From Deltaproteobacteria bacterium UBA2385 (lineage in GTDB: Bacteria; Myxococcota_A; UBA796; UBA2385): a stretch of DNA of 20,491 nt. This document shows positions 1 to 7,646 of this stretch, one piece after another; the stretch's first letter is position 1; each line of letters starts with the position of its first letter. The notes beneath the pieces were generated by a model. That model ran no database searches, was not told where the DNA came from, and saw only the letters and a program-made list of their open reading frames with translations. Where the stretch lies: contig DDSR01000341.1 of NCBI GenBank assembly GCA_002343455.1, positions 1-20,491 on the forward strand. The letters are read 5' to 3'. Position numbers and translations under genes: made by a program.

Positions 1-29
1 CAGGCGAGGAGGGCCAGGAGGGCGAGCAT
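1..29 (-). CDS. Start of an unidentified protein, truncated by the window edge
   Basis: An ATG at 29..27 on the minus strand opens a frame reading MLALLALLA to the edge. The run of Leu and Ala looks like the start of a signal peptide or membrane segment. It lies 27 nt beyond the stop of the preceding minus-strand gene and would be the third gene of that operon. A GTG one codon upstream (32..30) is an alternative start. Only nine residues are visible, so no function can be assigned and the reading is tentative. Confidence 0.35.
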
Positions 30-56
30 CACGGGATCACCAGGAGCGAGAGGCCG

Positions 57-620
57 TCAGAGCTCGCCGTCGACGACAGCGAGCAGGGGCAGGCGGGTGA
101 AGAGCTGGAGCAGGTCGGCGGCCGGCTTGGGCCAGCGCTCGACCGGCTCGGCCTCGGTCATCAGGCCGCCCAGCATCGAGGCCGCCAGGAAGGTGCCCGG
201 GTAGGTGTCGGCGAGGCGGACCAGCTCGGCCAGCGCCTCTTGCACCCGGGTGCGGTCGCCGGGTTCGAGCCAGGGGATGACCAGGGCGGCGCGCAGGGCC
301 TGGGCGGCCCAGCCGAGCACGTCCTCGTCCTCGACCTGCGGCTGGGTGGAGAGCTCGTGGGTGCGCTCGACCAGCTCGTCGGTGCCGAGGCCCTCGAAGG
401 CGCGGGTGCGGGCGCCGGGCCCGGCCTTCATCCAGGCCTGGGTCATGGCCTGGAAGGCGGGCTCGAGCCCGGCCTCGACCCGGCTCTGGCGCGAGCGGGA
501 GGCCACCCGGCCGTACAGCTCGAGCAGCGCGGCGAGATCGGCCGGCTGGGCGCGCTCGGGGGGGGCGTGGAGGACCTCCAGGCCGGCGGTCAGGCGGCTG
601 GCCAGCTCGGGCGTGTTCAT
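57..620 (-). CDS. Hypothetical protein of 187 aa, coupled to the DUF1015 gene
   Basis: I do not recognise this protein. It reads as a soluble, mainly alpha-helical acidic protein with no signal peptide, no membrane segment and no obvious catalytic motif. Helical stretches dominate residues 20-175, with one possible amphipathic or hydrophobic stretch around the sequence WAAQALRAALVIPWL near the middle. Its ATG (620..618) overlaps the TGA of the upstream DUF1015 gene in an ATGA arrangement, so it should be translated by coupling to that gene, which supports both the start and the reality of the gene. A partner or accessory role to the DUF1015 protein is an inference from this coupling only. Confidence 0.7.
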   Translation of the reverse strand: MNTPELASRLTAGLEVLHAPPERAQPADLAALLELYGRVASRSRQSRVEAGLEPAFQAMTQAWMKAGPGARTRAFEGLGTDELVERTHELSTQPQVEDEDVLGWAAQALRAALVIPWLEPGDRTRVQEALAELVRLADTYPGTFLAASMLGGLMTEAEPVERWPKPAADLLQLFTRLPLLAVVDGEL

Positions 621-1849
621 GGCTTCACCGGCTGCAAGGGGTGGACGAGCACGCCGCCGCGCAGCTTGGGCTCGAACCAGGTGGACTTGGGCGGCATCAG
701 CTCGCCGGCGTCGGCGACGGCGAAGAGCTGGTCCATGCCGGTCGGGAAGAGGTGGAAGGCGATGGCGGCCTGGCCGGAGTCGACGGCCTGGGCGAGGGCC
801 TGGTGGCCGCGGATGCCGCCGACGAAGGAGATGCGTGCGTCGGTGCGGGGGTTGTCGATGCCCAGCAGCGGGGCGAGCACCCGGCTCTGCAGGACCGAGA
901 CGTCCAAGCTGCCGACCGGATCGGCGGGCACGACCCCGGGCCGCGGGCTGAGCTCGATCCAGTCTCCGCCGCCCAGGTAGGCGGTGATCAGGCCGCGGCG
1001 TGCGGGCTCGGGCGAGGCGCCGTGCCGCAGCTCGAAGTGCTGGCCGATGGCGGCGAGGAGCTGCTGGGGGCTGTGGCCGTTGAGGTCGGCCACGAGGCGG
1101 TTGTATGCGAGGATCTCGAGCTCGCTGTCGGGGAAGATGCCGGCCAGGAAGCGGTCGCTGTCGCCCTTGCCGCCGCGGGCGGCGCTGACCCGGCTGGCGG
1201 CGGCCGAGCGGTGGTGGCCGTCGGCGACGTAGAGGGCCGGGACCTCGGCGAAGGCGGCCTGCAGCTCGGCGACCAGGGTGGGCTCGGAGACGATGTGCAG
1301 GGCGTGCACGACGCCGTCCTCGGTCGGGACCTCCCAGGCCGGGGGGATCTCGCGGGCGAGCTGCATGGCGGCCCGGACGCGGGGCTTGTCGTCCCGCCAG
1401 GCCAGGAAGACGAGGCCGGTCTGGGCGTCGAGGGCCTCGATGTGGTCGACCCGGTCCTGCTCCTTGTCGGGGCGGGTCAGCTCGTGGCGCTTGATGGTGC
1501 CGTTGTCGTACTCGGCGACCGAGCAGGCGGCCATCAGCCCGACCTGGGTGCGGCCGCGCCAGGTCTGGGCGTAGAGGTAGAAGCAGGGCTGCGGATCCTG
1601 GACGATGAAGCCCTGGTGCCGGAAGTCGTCCAGGCGGCGGCGGCCCATGGCGTAGGCCGCGGGCGCGTGGGCGTCGCTGCCGACGGGCAGACCCACCTCG
1701 GGGCGGGTGATGTGCAGGAAGGACCAGGGGTTGGCCCCGGCGATGGCCCGGGCTTCGTCCTCGGAGACGACGTCGTAGGGGGGGGCGATGATGCGCCCCG
1801 CGAGGTCGCCGCGGGCGCGCAAGCCGCGGAAGGGTCGGATGTCGCTCAT
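617..1849 (-). CDS. DUF1015 family protein
   Basis: This 410-residue protein has the recognisable blocks of the DUF1015 family (often labelled SpoOJ/ParA/ParB/RepB-like in older annotation, without experimental support). An APPYDVVS block sits at residues 22-29, an HELTRPDKEQDRVDHI block at 122-137, a VADGHHRSAAA block at 208-218, and a C-terminal MPPKSTWFEPK block close to the end. The conserved His, Asp and Arg residues in these blocks suggest an enzyme, but the reaction is not known to me. The ATG at 1849 is preceded by GGGAG five bases upstream, which fixes the start, although the same frame stays open far upstream. It is divergent from the FHA gene (132-bp gap) and overlaps the next gene by 4 nt. 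Confidence 0.9.
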   Translation of the reverse strand: MSDIRPFRGLRARGDLAGRIIAPPYDVVSEDEARAIAGANPWSFLHITRPEVGLPVGSDAHAPAAYAMGRRRLDDFRHQGFIVQDPQPCFYLYAQTWRGRTQVGLMAACSVAEYDNGTIKRHELTRPDKEQDRVDHIEALDAQTGLVFLAWRDDKPRVRAAMQLAREIPPAWEVPTEDGVVHALHIVSEPTLVAELQAAFAEVPALYVADGHHRSAAASRVSAARGGKGDSDRFLAGIFPDSELEILAYNRLVADLNGHSPQQLLAAIGQHFELRHGASPEPARRGLITAYLGGGDWIELSPRPGVVPADPVGSLDVSVLQSRVLAPLLGIDNPRTDARISFVGGIRGHQALAQAVDSGQAAIAFHLFPTGMDQLFAVADAGELMPPKSTWFEPKLRGGVLVHPLQPVKP

Positions 1850-1981
1850 GTTCGCTCCCAGGGGCGAGGCGGGACCACGCAGGTCGCGCCGAGAGGAGGG
1901 GGTCGGGTCCACGGTCCGGAGCACGGGGGCTAACCGACTCGGGGGCTTCGGCGTTACGCTCGGACCTTCCTCGGAGGCAGC
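1850..1981. promoter_or_regulatory. Divergent intergenic region between the DUF1015 and FHA genes
   Basis: This 132-bp gap separates two divergent start codons, so it should hold promoters for both. On the plus strand a GCTAAC element lies at 1929-1934, resembling the CTAAC elements before the PP2C and RDD genes. A clear GGAGG ribosome binding site (1973-1977) precedes the FHA ATG. On the minus strand GGGAG precedes the DUF1015 ATG. I could not identify convincing -35 boxes or an operator, so the promoter assignment is an inference from layout. Confidence 0.35.
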
Positions 1982-4900
1982 ATGGCGAACCTCAGCGACC
2001 TCTTTGCCCGGCTCTTCGGCGGCGGCACCCGCGGCCTGTCGGGCGATGCCGACCGTGTGCTGCTCGACGACCCCGAGCTGGAGTACTTCAACGCGCGGCT
2101 GAGGCGGCACGCCACGACCGAGGACCTGGTCGAGGACCCCTCGGTGATCTGGAGGGGGCACGCCGACGGCCGCAGCGGCCTGAAGGCCCACCTGGAGGGC
2201 TCCGAGTACACCGATGGCCTGGGCTTCACCGACGTGCTGGTGGTGCTCTCCGCCGACGACTGGCACCAGACCCTCCAGCAGCTCCGCGAGCCCTGGACGG
2301 TGCGGGCCAGCAAGGCCCTGGGGGCGCTGCTGTGGGGGCACTGCGACGCCCACGATCTGCACCAGGTCTTCCCGCAGCGGCCCTTCCAGTTCCGCTTCAT
2401 CCAGGATGGCGGCAACGAGATGGCGGGGGCGCGCATCGGGCTGGAGGCCGGACAGTTCGTCACGGGCCTGCTGCCGAACCAGTACAGCGGGCCGGTGGCC
2501 TCCTCCCGCTCGATCATCTCGGTGCTGCTCAACCTGCCCGGCGTCTGGGAGGGCTACGCCGAGGTGGGGCGGCTGTTCAGCGACCAGGTGCAGTTCACCC
2601 TGGGCAACCACTGGCTGGACAACTACCGCCACCCGGCCCTGCAGGTGCCGGCCCTGTACCGGCTCCAGCAGCACGCCGACGGCAGCTTCGTCCACATCGT
2701 CAACCCCGACGCGCGCGAGCGGTACCTGATCACCAGCCACGGCACGGCCGAGGGGCCGGCGGTGCTCTCGCTGGTGACCGAGGGAGGACAGGCGCTGGGC
2801 CATATGGTGCTGGCGATCGTCGACGACCCGGTGCCCTCGGCGACCCGGGAGTTCGACCTCGCCGAGCGGCAGGCGATGCTGGCGCGCGAGGCGGCCGAGG
2901 CCCCCTCTCCCCCGCCGGTGCCCGCGCCCCCCGGGGCGGGAGCGCCTGCGGCAGGAGCGTCTGCGGCGGGCGACTCCCGACCGCGCATCCAGGCCCTGCC
3001 GCGGGCCTCGGGCCAGGGCATCGCCGCCCCCAGCAGCAGCGGGCCGGTCGGCCCCGCGGCGAGCGGCGGCGCCCCGACGGCGGCGCTCCCGGCCAACACC
3101 GTGCCGATGCACTTCAGCCATGGGCACGGCAACCGCACGGTGATCCCCTCCGAGGTCGACGAGCGCATCCTGGTCCTGCGGGAGACCGGGGCCCTGCTCC
3201 AGCGGGTGCACTTCAACAAGTTCATGGACGGCTACGACGTCTACATGGGCCTCAACGGCGAGATCGGCACGACGATCCGCGAGCGGGCGGCCAGCTTCCT
3301 GGTGCGCGGGACGACGATGGGCTTCATGCCCCACATCGCCGGCATCCGGGTCCAGGGGCGGGTGCTGGAGAAGGGCAAGAAGGTCAACCTGCGCGGTCAG
3401 GTCGAGATCGAGGTCGCCGGGCAGAAGCTGGAGTTCCGCGACCTGCGCATGGTGGACGCCGAGGGCTGGCCCTACCTGGGCGAGATCCGCCGAGCCGGTG
3501 GCGCCTCGCACCTCGTCTTCGGCAGCTCCCACAAGGTCGGCCGGGACCGGCGCTCCAAGGTGCGGCTGCCGGACGAGCCGAACAACGACAACATCGTCTG
3601 GCGCCCCGAGATGGCCGAGGGCGGCGTCATCCGCTCCCGCAACGGCGAGATCCCGAAGAGCCGCTTCTACACCGACTCGATCATGGTGGCCTCCGAGCAC
3701 GCCGAGATCAACCTCGCCGGTGAGCCGGTGCTGCTGGGCACGGCGCGGAGCTGCTTCACCTATGTGCGGCGGCGGGGTGAGGTGCTGTCGCTGGCCCCCT
3801 CGCAGGGGCGAAGCATCCCGCAGAACATCGACCTGCTGCCCGGGGACGAGATCCTGGTGGGCAACTGCGTCTTCGCGGTGGACTACCCGGCGGCGGGCGG
3901 CCCTCAGCCTCTGCCCAGCCAGAGCTTCTCGCCTGCGCCGGCGATCTCGGCCCAGGAGCTGGCCCAGGCCTCGGTCAGCTACGACGAGCCGGTGGCCAGC
4001 GTGTCGAGCCCGGGTCCGGCCGACGCTCCGGCGGCGCACGGGCTGGGTGAGGCCGGGAAGGCCCCGGCTCGGCCGAGGATGACGGGCCTGGGGGGGCCGG
4101 ACTCCTTCATGGGCATCGAGGCCGAGGCGTTCCCCAAGGCCCGCCATCGGGCGGCGGGGATCCACCTCGCAGGCTCGGCGATGGACGAGCCCGCCCTGGA
4201 TGTGCCTGCGCCTCCCGCGCTCGACGAGCCGCCGACCGAGGAGGTCTCCCGGGCGGCCCCGGGGGTGGGCGGGGGCTCGCCCCTGGATCTGCCCGATGAC
4301 CGGGTCGCGCCGGCCTTGCCCTCGTTCAAGACCATGGACGGCGAGTCCCTGCTCTCCAGCGGACCGTCCTCCCTGGACTCGCTCTTCCCCGCCGAGCGCC
4401 AGGTATCCGGGGCCTCTCCCAGCCCTGCGCCGGCCAGCCCCCCTCCGGCCAGCCCCCCTCCGGCCAGCCCTGCGCCGGTAGACCCCTCCTCCATCGGCCT
4501 GCCGATGTGGTTGGGTGACGATCTGCCCGACGCCGGCGTGATCGAGGTCGACGAGGAGCAGTGGCAGCAGGAGCTCGCGCGGCCTGCCCGGCTGGTGCTG
4601 CGGGGCTTCATGGTCAGCGGCGAGGTGGTGGTCGGAAACCACCGTGGCGCCCAGGTGATCCTGCCCGAGAACCGCAGCGAGCCGCAGCAGCTCTTCGCGC
4701 CGCGGGACTACTTCCGGTTGAGCGTGCGCGGCCGCCGGGCCAGCGTGGAGCTGCTGGACCCCGACGAGGCCGGCCTGCTGAGCACCGAGGGCGAGGTGAC
4801 CCGCACCGAGCGGACCTCGGACCTGCTGATGGAGGTCAAGCGCCGCGCTCCTGACGGCGAGGAGGACTTCCGGATCACGCTGGCCCTGCAGGCGGGGACC

Positions 4901-5224
4901 GGCCTCCCCGATCCTCGCGCCCAGCTGCTGGGGCTGATCGAGCCGGATGGCATGGTCGACGCCCTCTTCACGCGAGGGCTGCCCCTGCGGCAGCACCACG
5001 GCCTGCGGCTGGACACGCTGGAGGCGCGGGCCTGGTTCGATGGTGAGACCGTCGTGATCGATCACTACCTGGACAGCTACCGGCGGCCCGAGGGCGGCTT
5101 CTGCAGCTTCTTGATCCAGGTCAGCGGCCAGCCCTGGCGAACCGCCCCCGAAGACGGCAGCCCGATCCAGCTGCGAGCGGGGGACCGGCTGATCTTCGGC
5201 ACGGCGCTGTACGAGCTGCGCTGA
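1982..5224 (+). CDS. Large multi-domain FHA-like protein
   Basis: This 1080-residue soluble protein has no signal peptide or membrane segment. Residues about 1-295 form an unrecognised globular region rich in Trp, His and Asp. A Pro/Ala linker follows to about 375. Residues about 500-645 form an FHA-like domain: VGRDRRSKVRLPD with the Gly-Arg at 520-521, ASEHAEI around His573, and a closing LLPGDEILVGN strand; a weaker FHA-like unit seems to precede it. A long Pro/Ala/Ser region (645-860) leads to a second degenerate FHA-like unit (VVVGNHRGAQVILPE) and a last beta-rich part ending LRAGDRLIFGTALYEL. FHA domains bind phosphothreonine, but the usual S-R-x-H signature here reads A-S-E-H, so classical binding is doubtful. 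The downstream PP2C gene supports a phospho-signalling or scaffold role. Start: ATG after GGAGG. Confidence 0.8.
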   Translation: MANLSDLFARLFGGGTRGLSGDADRVLLDDPELEYFNARLRRHATTEDLVEDPSVIWRGHADGRSGLKAHLEGSEYTDGLGFTDVLVVLSADDWHQTLQQLREPWTVRASKALGALLWGHCDAHDLHQVFPQRPFQFRFIQDGGNEMAGARIGLEAGQFVTGLLPNQYSGPVASSRSIISVLLNLPGVWEGYAEVGRLFSDQVQFTLGNHWLDNYRHPALQVPALYRLQQHADGSFVHIVNPDARERYLITSHGTAEGPAVLSLVTEGGQALGHMVLAIVDDPVPSATREFDLAERQAMLAREAAEAPSPPPVPAPPGAGAPAAGASAAGDSRPRIQALPRASGQGIAAPSSSGPVGPAASGGAPTAALPANTVPMHFSHGHGNRTVIPSEVDERILVLRETGALLQRVHFNKFMDGYDVYMGLNGEIGTTIRERAASFLVRGTTMGFMPHIAGIRVQGRVLEKGKKVNLRGQVEIEVAGQKLEFRDLRMVDAEGWPYLGEIRRAGGASHLVFGSSHKVGRDRRSKVRLPDEPNNDNIVWRPEMAEGGVIRSRNGEIPKSRFYTDSIMVASEHAEINLAGEPVLLGTARSCFTYVRRRGEVLSLAPSQGRSIPQNIDLLPGDEILVGNCVFAVDYPAAGGPQPLPSQSFSPAPAISAQELAQASVSYDEPVASVSSPGPADAPAAHGLGEAGKAPARPRMTGLGGPDSFMGIEAEAFPKARHRAAGIHLAGSAMDEPALDVPAPPALDEPPTEEVSRAAPGVGGGSPLDLPDDRVAPALPSFKTMDGESLLSSGPSSLDSLFPAERQVSGASPSPAPASPPPASPPPASPAPVDPSSIGLPMWLGDDLPDAGVIEVDEEQWQQELARPARLVLRGFMVSGEVVVGNHRGAQVILPENRSEPQQLFAPRDYFRLSVRGRRASVELLDPDEAGLLSTEGEVTRTERTSDLLMEVKRRAPDGEEDFRITLALQAGTGLPDPRAQLLGLIEPDGMVDALFTRGLPLRQHHGLRLDTLEARAWFDGETVVIDHYLDSYRRPEGGFCSFLIQVSGQPWRTAPEDGSPIQLRAGDRLIFGTALYELR
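4431..4475 (+). repeat. Three 15-bp tandem repeats encoding a PASPP linker
   Basis: Three copies of a 15-bp unit beginning CGGCCAGCCC lie at 4431-4445, 4446-4460 and 4461-4475; the third diverges at its last five bases. They encode repeated Pro-Ala-Ser-Pro-Pro inside the disordered linker of the FHA-like protein. The unit length keeps the frame, so copy number could vary between strains without disrupting the protein. Confidence 0.8.
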
Positions 5225-5256
5225 AGGGGGCGCGACCAGGACCACCGGGGGACAGC

Positions 5257-5285
5257 TTGTCGGATCGGCCCGCGTGGCCTAACCT
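5257..5285 (+). promoter_or_regulatory. Putative promoter of the PP2C gene, possibly leaderless
   Basis: TTGTCG (5257-5262) and TAACCT (5280-5285) are separated by 17 bp, matching a sigma-70-like layout with the key T, A and T of the -10 box present. Transcription would begin about seven bases downstream, at or next to the GTG start at 5292. No good ribosome binding site is visible, and an in-frame TAA at 5280 prevents a longer reading frame, so a leaderless mRNA is plausible. Not proven by sequence alone. Confidence 0.4.
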
Positions 5286-5291
5286 GGGGCC

Positions 5292-6170
5292 GTGGACGCA
5301 AGACTCATCATCGGTGCCACCAGCAGCGTCGGCATTGGCGCCGAGCACGGCGGGCGCAAGGTCAACGAGGACAACTACCTGGTGGCCATGCGCGGGACCT
5401 GCCTGTTGCGGGACGAGCAGGGCGAGAGCAGCCGGATCGAGGTGGCCGGTCACGGCGTGATGCTGGCGGTCGCCGACGGGATGGGGGGCCACGACCAGGG
5501 CGAGGTGGCCAGCGCGGCGGCGGTCCACGCGCTGGCCCGGCTGTGGCAGAAGGGGCGCCCGCAAGACCCCGAGCGGGTGCTCGCGGACTGGATCCCCGTC
5601 GCGCACGACCGGATGAGGGCGACGCTGGTGCCCGAAGGTCGGGTCAACATGGGCACGACCCTGACGGTGGTCTGGATCGTCGGGGATCGCCTGGGCTGGG
5701 TGCAGGTCGGGGACAGCCGGCTGTACCGGATGCGCGCCGGCACGCTGTGGCGGGTGACCCGGGACCACACCCACGCCGAGTTCGCCGCGCGGGACCAGCG
5801 CGAGGCGGGCCCGAACGCCAGCTACCCCGCGCAGAGCTTCATCTTCGGCTCGCGGGGGCTGGGGCTGGACGGCCGGGTGCGGCTGGACCCCGGCCTGGAC
5901 ACCGGCACGGTCACCCTGGCGGTCGGGGATCGACTGCTGCTCTGCTCGGACGGCATCTGCGGCTTCCTCGACGACGACCAGATCGCCCGGGTCCTCTCGG
6001 CCTCCAACGACCCGCAAGAGGCGGCCGACGACCTGATCGACCAGGCCGCCGAGCAAGGCAGCGACGACAACCTGACCGCCCTGGTGGCCCATGTGCGCTC
6101 GCTGCCGATCACCGGCGGGCCCGATGAGGACAGCCCCGACGCGGACACGCTGGTGCCCTGGGACGATTGA
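5292..6170 (+). CDS. PP2C-family Ser/Thr protein phosphatase
   Basis: This 292-residue protein is a metal-dependent PP2C (PPM) phosphatase that removes phosphate from Ser/Thr in proteins, probably in the cytoplasm since no signal peptide or membrane segment is present. All main motifs are visible: GGRKVNEDN with Asp27, VADGMGGHDQGE with Asp62-Gly63, GTTLTVVWI and VQVGDSRLYRMR in the middle, LLLCSDGICGFL with Asp220, and GSDDNLTALV with Asp259-Asn260. These Asp residues are the expected metal ligands, so activity is likely. The GTG start is the first possible start after an in-frame TAA. It follows the FHA-like gene by 67 nt; a kinase partner is not in the window. The last 25 or so residues are an acidic tail outside the fold. 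Confidence 0.95.
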   Translation: MDARLIIGATSSVGIGAEHGGRKVNEDNYLVAMRGTCLLRDEQGESSRIEVAGHGVMLAVADGMGGHDQGEVASAAAVHALARLWQKGRPQDPERVLADWIPVAHDRMRATLVPEGRVNMGTTLTVVWIVGDRLGWVQVGDSRLYRMRAGTLWRVTRDHTHAEFAARDQREAGPNASYPAQSFIFGSRGLGLDGRVRLDPGLDTGTVTLAVGDRLLLCSDGICGFLDDDQIARVLSASNDPQEAADDLIDQAAEQGSDDNLTALVAHVRSLPITGGPDEDSPDADTLVPWDD

Positions 6171-6205
6171 TCGCCGCGCGCGCAGGAATTCCTTGGCGGG
6201 ACTCC

Positions 6206-6232
6206 GTGACGTGTGAGAAAATTGTGTATAAC
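6206..6232 (+). promoter_or_regulatory. Putative promoter of the sulfatase gene
   Basis: The stretch 6213-6232 is one of the few AT-rich patches in the window. It contains TATAAC (6227-6232, five of six matches to the -10 consensus). GTGACG at 6206-6211 could serve as a -35 box, with a short 15-bp spacer, or 17 bp if the -10 is read from TAAC. Transcription would begin near 6239, leaving a short leader that contains the GGGAGG ribosome binding site before the ATG at 6258. Confidence 0.4.
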
Positions 6233-6257
6233 GGTGGCGTCGAGAGGGGAGGGAGGC

Positions 6258-7646
6258 ATGCACTCGCTGTCGCTGATCGTCCTGGCGCTGTTGGGCTGCC
6301 AGGCGGAGTCGCCTGTCGTCGAGACCGAGCTTCGGTCGATCGCCGCGCCTACGGCGCTGCGCCCCGCCGATCTCCCCTATCGCAACGTCCTGCTGGTGAT
6401 CTCCGACGACCTCGGGACCGAGGCCAGCGCCTGCTACTCCGATCCCACCACCTCGCGGGCCCCGCAGCCCACCATCGAGCGGCTCTGCCAGCGGGGCGTC
6501 GCCTTCGACCGCGCCTGGTCCAGCCCGACCTGCTCGCCGACGCGGGCGGGGCTGATGACTGGCCGGCTCGGCTCGCGGACCGGCGTCGGCACCGCCCTCA
6601 GCCACTCGACCATGGGGCCCAGCCTGGACGAGTACGGCCTGCCGCAGGCGATCAAGGACACCGGCAACGGCTACGTCACCGGCGCCTTCGGCAAGTGGCA
6701 CCTCAGCGACCCCTCCAACGGGGGCGTGGACCACCCCAACCTGATGGGCTTCGACCACTTCGCCGGCGCGATGAAGGGCGAGGTCGACGACTACTTCGAG
6801 TGGGAGCGGGTGGAGAACGGGGTCGCCCGGACGGTGACCGACTACGCGACGACCCGGGTGGTGGACGACGCGCTGGACTGGATCACGACGCAAGAGGCGC
6901 CCTGGTTCGCGCTGGTCGCCTTCCACGCGCCCCACACCCCCTACCACCTGCCGCCGACCGATCTGCACTCCTTCGACGATCTGCCGGGGACGGAAGAGGA
7001 CATCGCCGCCAACCCGCTGGACTACTACCAGGCGATGGTCGAGTCGATGGACACCGAGCTGGGGCGCCTGCTGGCGGGGCTTGGCCCCGAGGTGCTTCGG
7101 GACACCGTGATCATCTACATGGGCGACAACGGCTCGCTGTCGACGGTGAACCAGGGCGTCTACAACTACGGCCAGGCCAAGGGCAGCGTCTTCCAGGGAG
7201 GCGTGCTGGTGCCGCTGATCATCACGGGCGCGGTCCCGCTGGGCGGCGGGCACCGGGTGCCCCACCCGGTCAACACGCTGGACCTGTTCAGCACCATCAT
7301 CCACCTCGCCGAGGGCCGGGTCGAAGACCTGGTGCCCTCCGAGACGGTCATCGACTCGGTCAGCCTGATGCCCTACCTGGTCAACGACCGGGCCGAGCCG
7401 CAGCGCACCTTCACCGTCACCGAGCGCTTCGGCGGGCGGCTGTCCGACGTGGGCTCGGGCCAGGCGGTCTCCAACGGGCGCTACAAGCTGATCCAGACCA
7501 AGTCCGGCATCCAGACCTTCTACGACCTCGCCGTCGACCCCACCGAGCTCGACAACATGCTGGACGAGGAGCTCCCCGCCGACGACATCGCCCAGGTCTA
7601 CGACGAGATGGTCGCCGCGCTGGAGGAGATCCCGCTGCCGGAGTGA
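6258..7646 (+). CDS. Lipoprotein sulfatase (arylsulfatase family, Cys-type)
   Basis: This 462-residue protein belongs to the alkaline-phosphatase-like sulfatases, which hydrolyse sulfate esters. The signature T-C-S-P-T-R-A-G-L-M-T-G-R surrounds Cys92, the residue normally converted to formylglycine. Metal and active-site residues are present: Asp50-Asp51 in VISDDLG, Lys146 and His148 in GKWH, His223/His226 in FHAPH, Asp290-Asn291 in MGDNGS, and Lys308 in AKGSVFQGG. The N-terminus is a short lipoprotein signal ending L-L-G-C with Cys14, so the enzyme should be membrane-anchored outside the cytoplasm. I chose the ATG at 6258, preceded by GGGAGG, over a GTG at 6213 that lacks a ribosome binding site and would disrupt the signal peptide. 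No formylglycine-generating enzyme is in the window. The substrate is unknown. Its 3' end overlaps the convergent gene. Confidence 0.93.
   Translation: MHSLSLIVLALLGCQAESPVVETELRSIAAPTALRPADLPYRNVLLVISDDLGTEASACYSDPTTSRAPQPTIERLCQRGVAFDRAWSSPTCSPTRAGLMTGRLGSRTGVGTALSHSTMGPSLDEYGLPQAIKDTGNGYVTGAFGKWHLSDPSNGGVDHPNLMGFDHFAGAMKGEVDDYFEWERVENGVARTVTDYATTRVVDDALDWITTQEAPWFALVAFHAPHTPYHLPPTDLHSFDDLPGTEEDIAANPLDYYQAMVESMDTELGRLLAGLGPEVLRDTVIIYMGDNGSLSTVNQGVYNYGQAKGSVFQGGVLVPLIITGAVPLGGGHRVPHPVNTLDLFSTIIHLAEGRVEDLVPSETVIDSVSLMPYLVNDRAEPQRTFTVTERFGGRLSDVGSGQAVSNGRYKLIQTKSGIQTFYDLAVDPTELDNMLDEELPADDIAQVYDEMVAALEEIPLPE
7598..7646. other. 49-bp overlap of two convergent coding ends
   Basis: The sulfatase reading frame (plus strand, stop at 7644-7646) and the unknown protein coupled to lpxC (minus strand, stop at 7600..7598) overlap by 49 bp at their 3' ends. 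No room remains for a conventional terminator between them, so each transcript presumably continues into the other's antisense strand. Confidence 0.8.

Noticed and set aside
617..5245. A 1542-residue minus-strand reading frame covering the FHA gene and the DUF1015 gene
   Set aside because: Only its last 410 residues are real DUF1015 sequence, starting at 1849 with a ribosome binding site. The rest is antisense to the FHA-like gene and has the low-complexity Gly/Arg/Pro/His/Gln composition typical of high-GC shadow frames.
6213..6257. A GTG at 6213 as the sulfatase start
   Set aside because: It adds 15 residues before a good lipoprotein signal peptide, lacks a ribosome binding site, and would put the -10-like TATAAC inside the coding region. 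The ATG at 6258 follows GGGAGG.
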